Positions 37,701 to 50,200 of a stretch of DNA of 64,000 nt are shown here, one piece after another. Within the stretch, counting starts at the first letter, position 1. Each line of letters starts with the position of its first letter. The translations under genes were made by a program, and so were the position numbers. This DNA is from Climacteris rufus. Taxonomy: Eukaryota > Chordata > Aves > Passeriformes > Climacteridae. The stretch spans positions 124,001-188,000 of the forward strand of contig VZRZ01004215.1 of the NCBI GenBank assembly GCA_013398175.1. Direction: 5' to 3'. The notes under the pieces were generated by a model that did not search any database, was not told the origin of the DNA, and was given only the letters and a program-made list of their open reading frames with translations.

Positions 37701-39339
37701 TTTTTTATGGTGATGATTATAAGTATTCACTCTATATTTGAACATAATCCCCTCAGAACAGCAGTTTACTAAATGTACTGGAGATTATTGAACAAAATAC
37801 AAGTTGAGGTCACGTTTGGCTTTTCACTGGGCAAATGACTATCATTTTCTTCTCAGTCAAAACAAAATTGCAATGTTGCAGGAGGCACTCTGTTTCAGTG
37901 CACACAAATGGGAAGTTGATACCTGTGCTTGGAGCAATTCAGAGCTGTGCAGGGGAGAATGAGCACGTCACACTGTACTTTTCTTAGTTATGAGAACAAG
38001 TGTGTTATTTGACTTCAGGAGCTGATTCTTAAATATTAACTTACTGACCAAATGCCATAAGAGGTGGCAGTGCTGCTGAGTCCCACGCAGGGATGGACAG
38101 CTTCTGCAGTACAAATACACACTGACACATGAGGGTGAGAAATAGAGAGCAGGGAGGGAGGGATTCCTCCCAAAGCTTTACAGTGTTCACTTCAAATAGA
38201 AGTTTCACAACCCCTGTTTTATAATCCATTTGTTATGCTATGTACCTATCTTATTTTCAGTAGCAAATCGGTTATAAACATTCTTTTTTTAGCAATGAAT
38301 CACACATCTGGGCACACTTAAGTAGAGCTTGTGTCTGGTCTGTCCAGTACTCTGTGTGCTGCTCTTTGCATCAGATGAGGGATGTACAACTTAATAATTT
38401 GTAACTGTAGCTATATACCAGGAGGGCTGTCTGATCCTAAAGCTGAAGAAATCATACTGATTTTATTTGTTTATTATTTCCAACTTAACAGTCTCATGCA
38501 AAATGCAAGAGTTTGTTTTAGTGGCAATCTTAAAAATGAATTATTTGTTTCTAGACATAGTCTTTGCTAATTTGTGATGCAGTAAATTTTCTTTCAGTCA
38601 GTTTTGTGCCTGTTGCCACAGCTCCTCATATGCATTTCCCTAGAGACCCAGACAAACAGCTATGAGATCTGGAAAAGCAGTGGCAGAGTTGTTGGTGTTG
38701 TACAGTGCATCTCGAGTAACGAGGCCAGCACATACTGTGGCTAAAGTGCAACTTACTCAAAGTGCAAGGGAAGTTTGAAGAGGGTCACTAACTGTGTGTG
38801 TGTTCAACTACAAATTTCATTCCTCACTTTTGCCCTTTCTGATGTGGGATTTCTCCTGCCTGACTTACTCATAACGTAATCACAGTGTAAGGACATTAAT
38901 GAGAGCAGCCCCTTTGGTTTGAAGGTTTGACTTTGTTTCCCCCCAGCCTCCTATTAATGATGTGGCAGTTTGTTGCTACAGGAAAGAGAGAGAACTGCAT
39001 CTGTGCTAACTAAAGGTCAGATGCCCTGGGCAGTGTGGGCTGCTGTGCTCATCACACCCTGGGAGAAAACAGAGGGCTCATGGTTTCTCGCTGTTAAGAG
39101 TGGCCTCATAAAAGAAATGTATTTGAAATAACAATGGTTTGAAGCAGAATGTCACTAACCTCCAGTTCTGGGTTAAAAAAAAATAATCTGAGTCCTTGAA
39201 TATTTTATGATGGCTGAACAAACTTGGAATGACCTGAGGAAGATGGAAAGTCACAGAAGTTAATGCTCCCAAAATACAGCAGAGCTCAGTAGTCCTTAAA
39301 AGCAATTAAAGAGCTTTTACCATCTGTTAAGTAATTACC
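37701..39339. other. Noncoding sequence, no gene seen
   Basis: Unique sequence with only short, unrecognised open frames (at most 75 codons). No repeat or RNA gene was recognised. Confidence 0.7.
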
Positions 39340-39610
39340 TATCATCATTAGTTATTAGAAGTAGGAAATGATGTAAAAGCTCAAACATGATAGAAAAAGA
39401 ACAGCCAGATTCTTGTCGGTTTTTTGAATGAGGTCATAAAAGCACGGTTATTAATACTGAAATAAAAATGACAAACATTTACAGGCGATGTTGTAGCTGC
39501 TCTGCTTCAAAAAGAAAAGCATTACATTTTTCCAAACAGTAAATATTTAGCTCGACTCTTGCACTTGTTACCAGTATGAAGTGAAATTTATTATAATATT
39601 CATCTCCAAA
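39340..39610. promoter_or_regulatory. Candidate conserved noncoding element
   Basis: Strings such as CATCATTAGTTATTAG, CGGTTATTAATACTG, ACAGGCGATGTTGTAGC and TTTAGCTCGACTC combine homeodomain-type cores with retained CpGs in AT-rich surroundings. No coding frame or repeat explains it. Conservation not tested. Confidence 0.2.
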
Positions 39611-40395
39611 ACACCACATAAGATGAAGAAGATTTAAGGTTTCTAAATTCAATGCATTATAGCTCAGCTAAAAGCAATTATGGAAAACCCAATTTGAGGA
39701 TCATGACTTGGAACAGATTAAAACCAAGTAACCAAAAACCCCCCAAGCTGTGTGTGGTTTTAAGCTGTATGATTTTACATGCAAATGTGCACATGATTTT
39801 ACTTATATATCAGTTTGGGCTTCGATGGCCCTAATTCTAGTTTCTTTTTCCCTGCTTCTTAGTCAAAATAGGATCCCTCATATGTATTTCTTTCAAGGTT
39901 TTAGGTACATATTTTTAACATTCTGCAAGAATTTGTCTGAAGGTCTGAGGTTGCACAGAGATCCTTAGGTATATGCTTTGATGTTTTTTAGTCCTACTTC
40001 CTTCAGCAAGTTGATATATCTCACTGCAAAATTATAATACACATTAGAGTTATGAAAATGCAAAAAACTACTGTTCTGAACAATTTTTAACATGTGTTCT
40101 CTGTTGTTTTTCATTGAGTAGTTCAAAGAAACTTCCAAAAAATACTGTGCTGTTCCAGTAAGGGAGGATAATTCTGTGTCAGTCAAGAAAACTCAAAAAG
40201 GTACCAGTTATTTTTAATGTATTTAAATTTGAATTTTGATAGTTGTACCTATTTCTTCTCAGTTTTTTTGCTGGAAAAATCCTTTCAGACACATTATTTG
40301 GCCTCCCTGAAAACTAAAAACAGTTGCAATGAGCAAAGATCTTCTGGGGGCAGCTCGTGGGGGCTGAGTTTGCCCGTAGTGCAACAGAGTGAATG
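39611..40395. other. Noncoding sequence, no gene seen
   Basis: AT-rich unique sequence with short, unrecognised open frames only. Confidence 0.7.
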
Positions 40396-41005
40396 TTGAG
40401 AAAATAGTGCCCAAGCAAGTGGCCTACCCTGGCCACAAAGTGGCCCAAACAGAACAGAAATTAAAGAAACTGTGAGAACCATCTAGAAATCAAAGAGAAA
40501 GTCATGTCCAAGCTGTCCAGGCCAACCCTGGTTTGTGGCTGTAATAACAAAAAAACTGTGTGAGAAATCTTATAAACCAAAAAACAGGGAGTAAGGAAAT
40601 TGCTGTGGGAGATGGTTGGGAAAAGTGTCCAATAAATACCAAAAGAGGGGAATTAGGATGGCAAAATCAGGGCCATGGGGGTACGAGAGCACAGGCTAAG
40701 CTGTGTAATGGGGAAACAGGGGATGGACATGGAAAGGGAAGAAGGTAACAAAAGGAATAAAAATTGGTGCTGCTCCAGGGCTCCTTTCAAGCAGCTCCAT
40801 GCCTGATCCATGCACTTGTTCCCACCATAATCCTTCCTGACTCCCTTTTCCACAGCACTGCCCATGGTGGGAGCCCCTCAGGGACTGCCCAGCACCACCT
40901 GCCCCTCAGCACCCTCTGTGTGAGGCTGCTGGCTCTGTGGCTGCAGGCCTGGCAGGACTGCAGTGTGGCCTTCTTCCTCTCTCAGGGTCCTTGGCAAAGT
41001 CTAGT
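40396..41005 (+). mobile_element. Possible solo LTR of an endogenous retrovirus
   Basis: The order of signals is LTR-like: an upstream region, a TATAAA at 40571-40576, an AATAAA at 40756-40761 about 185 bp later, then a GC-rich U5-like tail rich in CCTG, CAGC and GCAC strings. The composition differs from the AT-rich flanks. I cannot define exact TG...CA ends or a matching target-site duplication, and no gag, pol or env frame adjoins it. It might be ordinary GC-richer DNA with chance TATA and poly(A) motifs. Confidence 0.28.
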
Positions 41006-43530
41006 CAATAATGCTGAAGTGTTTTGTTTCTTGGAGTAATTTTTCCACAATTTTTTTTTTAAATATGGAAAGTGTGCTCTATATAAAATGTACCATATAT
41101 TGGAAAAAAGTTCCACAATTTTGTTTTGGTTTTGCCTGCTACAAGTCTAAACATTTAGGTGAAGAACAGAGGCATTATGTTTGTGTTGCCAAAATCTTAC
41201 TCATAAGGTACTTTATCCCATTATTTTTTCCATATGTTTTGTCTCTTAGAGATTACAGCAGCAGCTTAAGAGTATGATTTCTTTCCACCAAGGCATAAGA
41301 AGAGAATGTGTGAAGAGAGAACTGCTTAAAACCGCAGTCTTAACTGCTGAAATATTCTATTTATGAAAATACTTTCTGAATTTATGTTCAAAATCCTCTG
41401 CCTGATTTGCTGAATGAGGAGGAAGAGTGAGCAGGGGAATTTTCTCTGTCAGGTCTCCACAAGTACAGCTGTGTTGAATATTTAAATATGGCATTTGCAG
41501 TCAGAGCATATTGTGATACGCTTTTTTTCTGGGGAACAACAATCTGTGAAAGATTATGATTGCCTTTTTATTAGAGTAAAAACAAAATATCAAACAAGCA
41601 CCGAATCATATTTTAATGTAAGTTGATGTTATTTCCTATTTTAATCAAAAACTGTTTGTGAGAACCTCTCCCCCTTGTTGCTTCAAGCCCCAGCAGCAGT
41701 TTTGGTAGGTGTGTCAAGGGCAGCATGTTGACTGGATGATGGTGGTGGCAGAGAAGCCTAGAACAAAGGCAACATCTGCCAAAGTGAGCACCTTTTAATC
41801 AGTGTTCTGACACCTAACTAAAAGCTGGGCTGCACAGTCCTTGAGTGCCCAAGGCCCTCTTTGCTGAAGCAGCTTCATTCTGCAGAATTGCTCTGTCTAC
41901 ATGGACAGCTTCATCTGCTCTCAGACTCCCCCTGCACCTGGAACACGTCTCCAACCCATACATTAGAATGTCCTGCTGGCACAGAGCCTCAGTCCTGGAA
42001 GCTGATTTATGGACCTTCAGGAGGAGCAGGCCAGCCCTCGAGGCCAGAGGCTCACCCCTCCATATTTAATATCCAGGAGGATGTGAGAGTGGTGAAGCTG
42101 AAATGCTGATCTTCTCATGGATTTTAATATACCGTGTATCAGTCAGTGCAATTGGTGGGTTAATACTGGGAAATCAGCTACCAGTAGAAGGCTTAGTACG
42201 AAACAAGCAGAAATGTAGCACACCTAAAATGGAAAGGGGTCTCAAGAACCATGTGTCACCAACTCTGTGCTCTAAAAGTCCCTTTCATGTGAAAAAATGT
42301 GCAAAACCAAGTTGGTTTTAGGTTTGATTTGTTTGAAGTTTTTTTTCTAGAAACATGGAGTCAGGCTACCTGAGAAGTAGTTGAAGAGAGGGCTGTCACC
42401 AGAGCATCTTAATGGCATTTGAAGGTAACAGAATAACTGTGGGATGAGTGAATCTGTGTATCAGTACCAGCACCAAATCCCTGGATGCATTCTCAGTAAG
42501 TTAGAAATGCAGGTTCCCAGAATGCTGAAGGCAGTGACAAAGAAGGTGTGACAGATGAAAAGCAAATATCAAAAATAAAGTAAAATAAATCTTTGAACAA
42601 GCTGAACTGTAAATATTTAAAACTCACAAAAAGTGTAAGAAGTGAAGCAGAAATAATCTGTGGTGCTAATATCTAAAAGCTAGGAAGTGCCTGCATGTGT
42701 GCAGGCATTGTTTTTTTTCGTAAGATGTCAGATTTCACATGACAGAAAGTTGTCACCCCCAGACTGGTATTTTTGGAACTGCTCATTCTCTGCTCAGTTG
42801 GTGACAGTAGTCAACAATGGCAAGGCTGATGCTTGGAAGTCAAATAAATGTGAGTGCTGCTGCTGTGGGCTGGGGCAGGATGGGGTGTGATGGGACCTTT
42901 GGTGCTCAGCAGTTGCCTGCTTTATCCACTCCAATGTGCTTTAAACCACACCCTGAACTGCTTCTTTCTATCCCTACTAGCAAGGATTTGGATGGGTCAG
43001 TGGAATGCAGGAACCCAAACACGAAGTGCTCCCCTGGATTTTAACCCAGAGGCATAAGAGCCTTTAAACTCTACAAATCTATAAATAATGCTACAAGCCT
43101 GCTTTTTAAACATTGCTTTATATTTTTGTGTTCTCTGGAAAAGCTTTTCTTTTTAATATTGTCAAACTAGGAAGAAAGCGTTGGGTTAAAGATGACCATG
43201 TAGCCAGCAGTGGGGATTTGTGGGGGAATGAGGGAGAGCAGTGGTGCTCTGTGACAGCAGAAATAAAAGCACAAGCAGGGAACCACACTGCAATGTCTAT
43301 CCACCAGAAACAACTGGAAATCAGCAGCTGCCCCTTGCAGACTCCGGGGCTGCCACCCGTGGAGGGAGAGAGCCCCAGAGCCACACAGGGGTGAGCTGGG
43401 GGAGTCCTGCTGGGCTTCTGAGGTGAGGAGAGGTGGGCAAGCAGGGGCTGAAGTTTCAGAGCATGGCACTTCTGCTGTCCAAAATGGGCTGTTCACCCAC
43501 AAAGCAGAATATGGCTGGATTTTTTCTGCC
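41006..43530. other. Noncoding sequence, no gene seen
   Basis: Moderately GC-richer around 41660-42070 and 42800-43500, where short overlapping open frames occur on both strands (at most 111 codons). None is recognised and no exon boundaries stand out. Confidence 0.6.
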
Positions 43531-43579
43531 TTTTGTTTGTTTGTTTGTTTTGGTTTTGGTTTTGTTTTGGTTTTTTTTT
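43531..43579. repeat. T/G-rich microsatellite (TTTG)n and (GGTTTT)n
   Basis: TTTG units run into GGTTTT-type units and end in a T9 run, all on the plus strand. It is the longest example in the window of the recurring G-then-T tracts. Confidence 0.9.
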
Positions 43580-44319
43580 AATCCCACCCTCTTTTCTATT
43601 ACTGTGATGTTTTTCTGTTGAGTCAGTGACTTGAGTCAGTGGCCAGCAGGATCAGACAGGAGGTACGGACAACCCACAGAAGGCATCTGGGGCAAGGAAG
43701 ACAGGGCAGAGGTGTAAAGAGGAAACAAGGAATGGGAGGAGCTTTGAGGCTGCTTTGTCCCAGCTCGTGCAACTTCATCCTGAGCCTGGTGGTGCAGAGG
43801 CTGCGTTGGTAGCCTTGGGGCTGAGGCCTCAAGGTGCTGCTGTGGGTGTGGATGGCTTCCAAGCTGTCAAAAGTCGTTGTGGGCAAGGCAGGTTCAGTTG
43901 GCTTCTGCAGCTCCCATCCCAAATAAAGGTCCATGCACACTTCCCAGCCGCTGCATAGGGAGGGCCACAGGGACACGTGGCGTGCGGTATTTACCATGAT
44001 TGCAGTGGCTGCTCTGGTAGCCATGTGTTTCCCTGCCTGTTAATCCCTGCTCTCCTCAGTGTTGATTTAAATACCTTTCTGTGACATTTGGAGACTAATG
44101 GAGCGTGCCGACCCAGAAGGAGCTGGGAAAGGTTGTCTGATATGATCTGCATTAATCAGAGCCTATTCACCGTGGCGTATGATCCCTTGCCTGCGCAGAC
44201 ATGGCTTCTGTGGCAAAAATAGAGATAAGTAGCAAAAGCTGCTCAAGGAGAAGCCTCCCTGTAGGTGTTAGGACAGCCAGGAGAGGGATTAATGCTGGCA
44301 GTGCTTCCCTTGTGTTTTC
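43580..44319. other. Noncoding sequence, no recognised gene
   Basis: A 133-codon minus-strand frame (43623-44024) lies here but has no recognisable motif. The stretch from about 44090 shows retained CpGs (GCGTGCCGACC, CACCGTGGCGTATG, CTGCGCAG) leading into the CpG cluster that follows, so it may belong to the same element. Confidence 0.5.
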
Positions 44320-44465
44320 TGGAGCGGCTGATGCGCGGTGCCAATGGCAGCTGCTCCTTCCCGCGGCGCTGCGCAGGACGCGTTACCTGCGCGTTCCGTC
44401 CGAGGTGCAGCGTTCCTGGCTCCCGGGTGTGATCCGACCTACCGGTGACAAACAGCCCCGTGGCA
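44320..44465. promoter_or_regulatory. Dense CpG cluster, candidate CpG-island core
   Basis: Eighteen CpGs fall between 44325 and 44460 (136 bp), including CGCGGCGCTGCGCAG and GACGCGTTACCTGCGCG, while the surrounding kilobases are strongly CpG-depleted. The 8-bp palindrome CTGCGCAG occurs at 44369-44376 and also upstream at 44191-44198. Retained CpG suggests germline-unmethylated DNA, as at promoters or enhancers. A plus-strand frame of 92 codons crosses it but is not recognised. It is short for a classical CpG island. Confidence 0.45.
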
Positions 44466-47108
44466 CCACACAGACCTAGCACCTGATTAACTCACATTTT
44501 CAAGAGCCTTCCCTGGAGGAACGTAAGGGCTGTAAGTGCCACGGTCTCCCTGAAAGCAGCACAGACGTGTCCCCTCCCGTGCTCGTGGGATCAACAGCTT
44601 TCCCTGGAGTATGTAGCTAAGCCCTTTCTTCATACCTTTTTTCATAATCTGCAGAAAAAGAGTGAGGTTATTCTCCTGCCTCACTGAGTGTGTTGCTTTA
44701 GTACTTGTGTGTAGCTTAGCTAAGGCAAAGAGAGCTTGTACCATTCACAACAGCACTCAAATTGTTGGGCTACGTAAGAAAAAAGTATTTCTCAATCACT
44801 CCTTTTGAATCCACTGTATCTGACATAGAAGTGTTAAACATGAGTGGGAGAGAAGAAAGAGCTTTGATTTCTCAAGGCTGGTGATGAATGGTGGTGGTGA
44901 TGGGAACTCTGGGCTAATTGTATCCCTTTTTTCCCCTTTCCTTTTTTTTTTTTTTTTCCTTCTTTCATTTATCCCATATTTGAACAAGCTGCTAGAGGAA
45001 CCTTAGGATTAAATATTGAACAAAATGGTTCCTGAGTGTGTAGCAGCTAATGCACCAGACAGTTGTGCTTGTTCTTTCTACACTTCTGGTGTTTAGAGAA
45101 TGCTCTTGATATGGCTTTGACTCTCCTGCCTGTAAACACACAGCCCTGAGCAACAGCAGGAAGGATGGAGAGGCACTTTGCGTGCACACCCACCTGGAAA
45201 CCCTCTCTGGATTGCACAGAGAGGAGAGAGGGAAGCTGTTTAGTTCTCTCTGCAGAGAGGATTCCCAGGGAACAGCCTTGCCTACAGTATTCACTACCTA
45301 AAGCTGACTTTCCACCAACAGAGGAAAACAAACGTAAGTACTCTGAAGAGACAGCCATGCTGTGATGGAAAAAGCCTTTAGAAGCAATTACATAAAAGCA
45401 GGAGCTTCTATGCAGAGTTAGGGTCCCTGAAAGGATTAATTAGAAATGAAGATGTATTTTCTGTCAGAAACCTAACAAAAGTAAAACCAAAATGTAATCA
45501 GGTTTAGCTTTTAGATGGAGACTGACTAAGCACCAATAAACATTTCCCCTTTTTTAACTCCACAGCATAACTAAAAGAAGGCAGGTAACAAACACCATCC
45601 ATTCCCCTCACTGTCATCAATACTGAAGTACTTTGCTGAAGAAAAATATTAAGAGAGAAGTTGGGACTGGACATTTAAAGACTTAAAAGTGACTGAATTT
45701 TCTCCCCAACTCGATGGTGAGTAACCATTCCCCCATCTACTGCAGAATGTGAAGTGTCTGAGCAGGGGAAAGAACAGGACAGCTGAAGTGCTTCAGTCAC
45801 AGCCTGTGTTGCTTCAGCTATTGCCAAGGGAAGGCGTTTGGCTCTTCAGAGTAGTTTGTATGTAAATTGAGTGAGGTTATTTGTGTTTCAGTGTTACTTA
45901 GAAGAGCCCTTCTAGAAGGAAATTTTAGTCAAATCAACACATGCATTCCACCCTCCTCCCAATGGGGAAGCAATTAGAAAAGCAAGGAGAGCATTCCCAA
46001 ACATCATTGCTTCACAAACAGGTTTGAAGGGTTTTTTTGTTTTTGTTTTTTAATCTAATAACAATACTGACTTGATGTCCCTTTTGTCTTTCTGTTTGAC
46101 TCCCTCATGGTTTAAGTATAGACAATCAGGTATGAATCTTCTGTTTTGTAACAGTTCATTAGAGTGTTGCTAATATAATTTTTTTTTCTTGTTGCATAGT
46201 GGGAAAACATGCAGAGGATAATGCTCATATCTTACATATTCTCAAGAACTCAATAAGAAATAAGAAGTTCCAGGAATACAAATCTAAAATTGTGAACATT
46301 GCTTAGCAGGATCTTTCCTAGCTAATTTTCTGGATACTGGTACACCATCCAATCTGAACTCACATCCAGTTATCTCATCAGAAGCATTGGATTTTGTTAG
46401 TTCAGTCAGACCATGTTCTGTATGGATGCAGCAAAGTGTGGGTGAATGTCTTTGGCTCATGTTATGCAGGAAGGCAGGAGAGCAGGTCTTAGTGGTTCAC
46501 TAAGCTCTTGAGGTGCATTTTTGAGGATCCGTCAGCCAGACTGGGAATCAGGCTCCCAGAGGATGAGAAGTACAAAAATAGATGTCTTTGTTTATTATTT
46601 TCTTTTCTTAATGTGTAATTTAGCATCATGTAAAGGACCTGTTGCAGAGCACGAATCTCATTCTCCAGGGCAGCTGTGATTGTCTCTCTTCAGTTTTCTC
46701 TTCTATGCACTTTGGAGCTCTTTTGTGTAAGAGAGGAGCACATTTAGCTGGCAGTGGTTCTTATGAAGGAAATTAACTTTTACCCATGATTGATATTCCA
46801 TTGCAACACCACTTATGAAAAGAAAGGAAGAGAATAAAGGGAACTTGCACTATACACAAAAAGATACTCCATAAATCTAATGAAACTTCAAAAAAATTAT
46901 CTGCCTTATTCTAAGATACAGTTTGAAAAATTACTGTGTAAGTCAAAAGAGTCACACCTGGAATTGCAGTTGAGGTTTTCCAGGCAATTTTTATTTAATG
47001 TCTTCATATGATGTGGAATTGTCATGTGACAATAAGTGAATTTATCATCAAATTAGCTGCCATGGACATTACACTGTCCCTCACTTCACCATCACCTTTT
47101 CTCTCCAG
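44466..47108. other. Noncoding sequence, no gene seen
   Basis: It contains T16 at 44942-44957 and GGGTTTTTTT at 46029-46037. Open frames of 100-103 codons on the minus strand near 44992-45358 are unrecognised. Confidence 0.6.
44942..44957. repeat. T16 homopolymer
   Basis: Sixteen consecutive T within a longer C/T-rich stretch that begins near 44926. Confidence 0.9.
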
Positions 47109-47264
47109 TTCCCACAAGAAATGCCATTACCTAAAGCCCTCTTTTGTCATCCCTACGTTGGAGCAGTTCAATGCCGAGTTCTCCTGTGTTGACTCGGCCA
47201 TGCCTCCTTTTGACTTTTGTGCCTTGTTTCTTGGAGAGCCTATCAACAGAGTGCATTTGACTTG
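47109..47264 (+). other. Candidate orphan exon (156 bp, symmetric)
   Basis: An acceptor CCTTTTCTCTCCAG (ending 47108) and a near-consensus donor TTG|GTAAGTA (GT at 47265) enclose 156 bp, exactly 52 codons, so inclusion would keep frame. The plus frame entering with a split codon is open throughout and includes CCTCCTTTTGACTTTTGTGC, encoding PPFDFC. No family is recognised. A minus-strand frame is also open across the region, which weakens the coding case. Chance pairing of splice sites or a lncRNA exon are the main alternatives. Confidence 0.22.
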
Positions 47265-50200
47265 GTAAGTACCTTTGGCTGTCACTCTTACTAGCATACT
47301 CTAACTTGGATAGTTTATTTTCTGTCCTTTGGTAAAAACAGGCTTGTTTTTCAGACCCTCTTCCCCTTGAGACCACTAGGATGTAAATGCTAACAGTGCT
47401 CTGTGCACTTATGCATGCATGTGTCCCAGGGCCTGGAAGCAGAATTTCCTGTAAACATTTCCAAGTTGGGAACAAAACCAGGTTTTCACATTAAAGCTTC
47501 TTTTTATGTTTGCAAGAAAACTCTGTCTGAGCTGGATATGCTCAGGCAAGTGCACTTCATTAGGTAATTCTGCTCTCAACTGTGTGCTCATGAACCATTC
47601 CCATTTAACCTCAGAGAAGGATGTGCATGTGTGAAGTCAATGAGCTCTTGCAGTCCTAGGAGTCACCCTTTTGGAAACTATTAACAACTACAATAATAAT
47701 ATTTTTAAAGCTGCTTCCTGAGGTTAACAACTAAAGGCCATTTGAGATCCCTGCTCCGTTTCCCATTATATCATGCTTAAAAGAGTGGTGTGGTATCCAG
47801 CCCCTGTGGAGAGATCTGTGCCAGCCACAACACGCACAGCAAAACTGTTGGTGTTCCTCCTCTCTTCTACTCCCCACCCTTCAAAAAAACCCCGGAAACC
47901 AGTCCTCAACTTTCTTCAGGTTTTTAAATTTTTTTACTATATTTCAATAATGGCCTGTGCCCTAGCTGAGTACAGCAAGTACCTGCTCCTTGCTCTAAAT
48001 GTATTCCAGCTTGGGTAGGTGTGACTGGCTCAGTTGTCCTGCTTTATGTGACTGCTTAAGAGAAGGCTACAGCCAGTTTCATCTGCAAAAAGGAGCTCAA
48101 ATTCTGTATTCATTTCTAGCCCTGTATTGACTGCAGGATGGTTTTATTTACAGCCTGGCACTTGGAAGTGGTATTGCAGTTCCCTGCCTTCATATCATCA
48201 GTTTTAAACTTTCATTCTACCTGGAACAGAAATCTTATCTAATGGGAACTATATTTTAGGAGTAAATGACAGAAAGAGAAGAGATCCTGGATATCCCTTG
48301 CACTGGTTTTTTTTCAGGTCAGTGTCCAGCACACCCAAGGCAGGGGTAATTCTGTGAGCTTCCCTCCCAGCCTGGTGTTTCTTGGAGGTAGTCTGGGCTA
48401 ATGGTTTATAGCAAATCGTGATAAGCTTCTAAACCAAGGATAAAAACCCAGCAGGAAGTATGTGTGTAAAGAATATTGGTTTGGCTGGTGTCATTGGAAA
48501 TGGTGCCACTTCTGGATGGTGTCCAGCCTGTATCAGAGCCACTGCTTTTATCTTTATATTCTGGTGCCATCCTAGACCAATTTACAATGCCAATGATCTG
48601 GCTTTTGTCTATTTAAAAGATGGCTGAAGACTCCAGAACAACCAATTCCATTGACCTTTTAAAACTGTAGCTATCTTTAGCCTGCTGAAAGTAAGTCCAC
48701 AGTTTCAAAATCCAGAGCTGTTGTCTTCACACAGAACAAAAAAACACAAGAGCATATTCCTCATCTTATCCTGTGGGAGTTATTCTTGATCATGCAAGAC
48801 CCCACACATTATTCCTATGGGTGCTTATACCTGACAGTCTCTTCTGTAATATGTCTGCTGTTACAAATCTCCTCTTTTTAATAATGACCTTCTCGTATTC
48901 AGAAATAGTTGGGCTGCAGTGGCCCAGTCTATTTTAGATAACAAAGCCTGTGCTTTTTAAAGCTGAACTGTGTGAATGCTTTTTAAGCCTTTCTTCTTTA
49001 AAAAGAAATCTGATCTTCTCAAACACTTTAGGTTGATACATTTGCTATAACAAACCACATGCTGCTGATGCCCTGGGAGTTTTGACTGTTTTAAATAATT
49101 TTTTCCAAATAAATGGCAAAATTCCCCATGGGCACGAGGGTATCAGCAGTAGTGCTGAACATCTGGCTTGTCTCTGTAGACTGCACCATGTGGAACCCGA
49201 AATATGTGGTTCAGTGCTGTGCTTGTCTTCCAATTACATTCAAAACATCAGCTTTTCTTGGAGAACATTTGGTAAAAGTTTCCTTCATTGCTTTAAGCCA
49301 ATTCCCATGTGGATATTATTGCTTCAGATCGATGTGAAATTATTCAGATTAGAAAAAAGAGAAGTTGTCAACATTTGTGTACAGAACGAAGTACTGCATT
49401 GCAATTACAAGTGTGGGGCAAGGAAAATTTCAACAGCATGGAATACATTAGAATTCTGATTTCCCCCCCCAACATATTCAGCTTTAATAGAATAGTCTCT
49501 GGTCCAGAAGACTAATTTTTTTTATAAGAAAAAGTATTAATGTTACTGAATTTAATCAACAGTTGTCTCTTACCTAAGCAGACAAATGCCTGTCATGTAA
49601 GTACAAAACAGCTGATACAAGAACATCTGCATTTTTGTCCCCATTTCAACAGCTTTAAGTCAGTATGATAAAGAAAGGAGAGGAAACAGAGTTTCTAATG
49701 ATAAGGTTAAGGAGTTATTTAGGGAAAAAAAACAAGCCAAACAACTACATTTTTTCTTATGTTTGCAAGTTTTAAGGAAAATGTGTCTTCTGGAAATTAT
49801 AAACCCAACAGCCAAAATTATCTGCAGCAATAGGATCTTTCAAAATCTTCTGAAAGAGACTCACTGAATTACAAATTCTCTGCAGTTGCATTGTCTTCTG
49901 ATTCAATTGCACAGATTAATGTGATCCATTGCTCTTATCCGCATCAATTTTACTGCGTTATATGTATGTCATGAACATGGTTTGTGGTTGAAAAGGGAAT
50001 TGTACTGCCACAGGATGAGAGTGAAAAAGCATAATTAAGAGACAAGTCATGAACATCCTTTATTATGGTCTAACAGCCATGCTAATAGTCTTGCTTTACA
50101 TTTATATGTAAAAGGCACTTTAAGAGCCAGTGTCTTATGAAATAAATTTAATTTTGACATTAGGATGCTGTTATAACTTGCATAGCCTGTACATGACATA

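Noticed and set aside
43623..44024. 133-codon minus-strand frame
   Set aside because: Pro/Leu/Cys/Thr-rich without any recognisable domain, overlapped by a plus-strand frame; the GC-richer patch lowers stop frequency.
49082..49515. Overlapping plus frames of 125, 74 and 68 codons
   Set aside because: Three frames open at once indicates few stops rather than coding; no recognisable motif.
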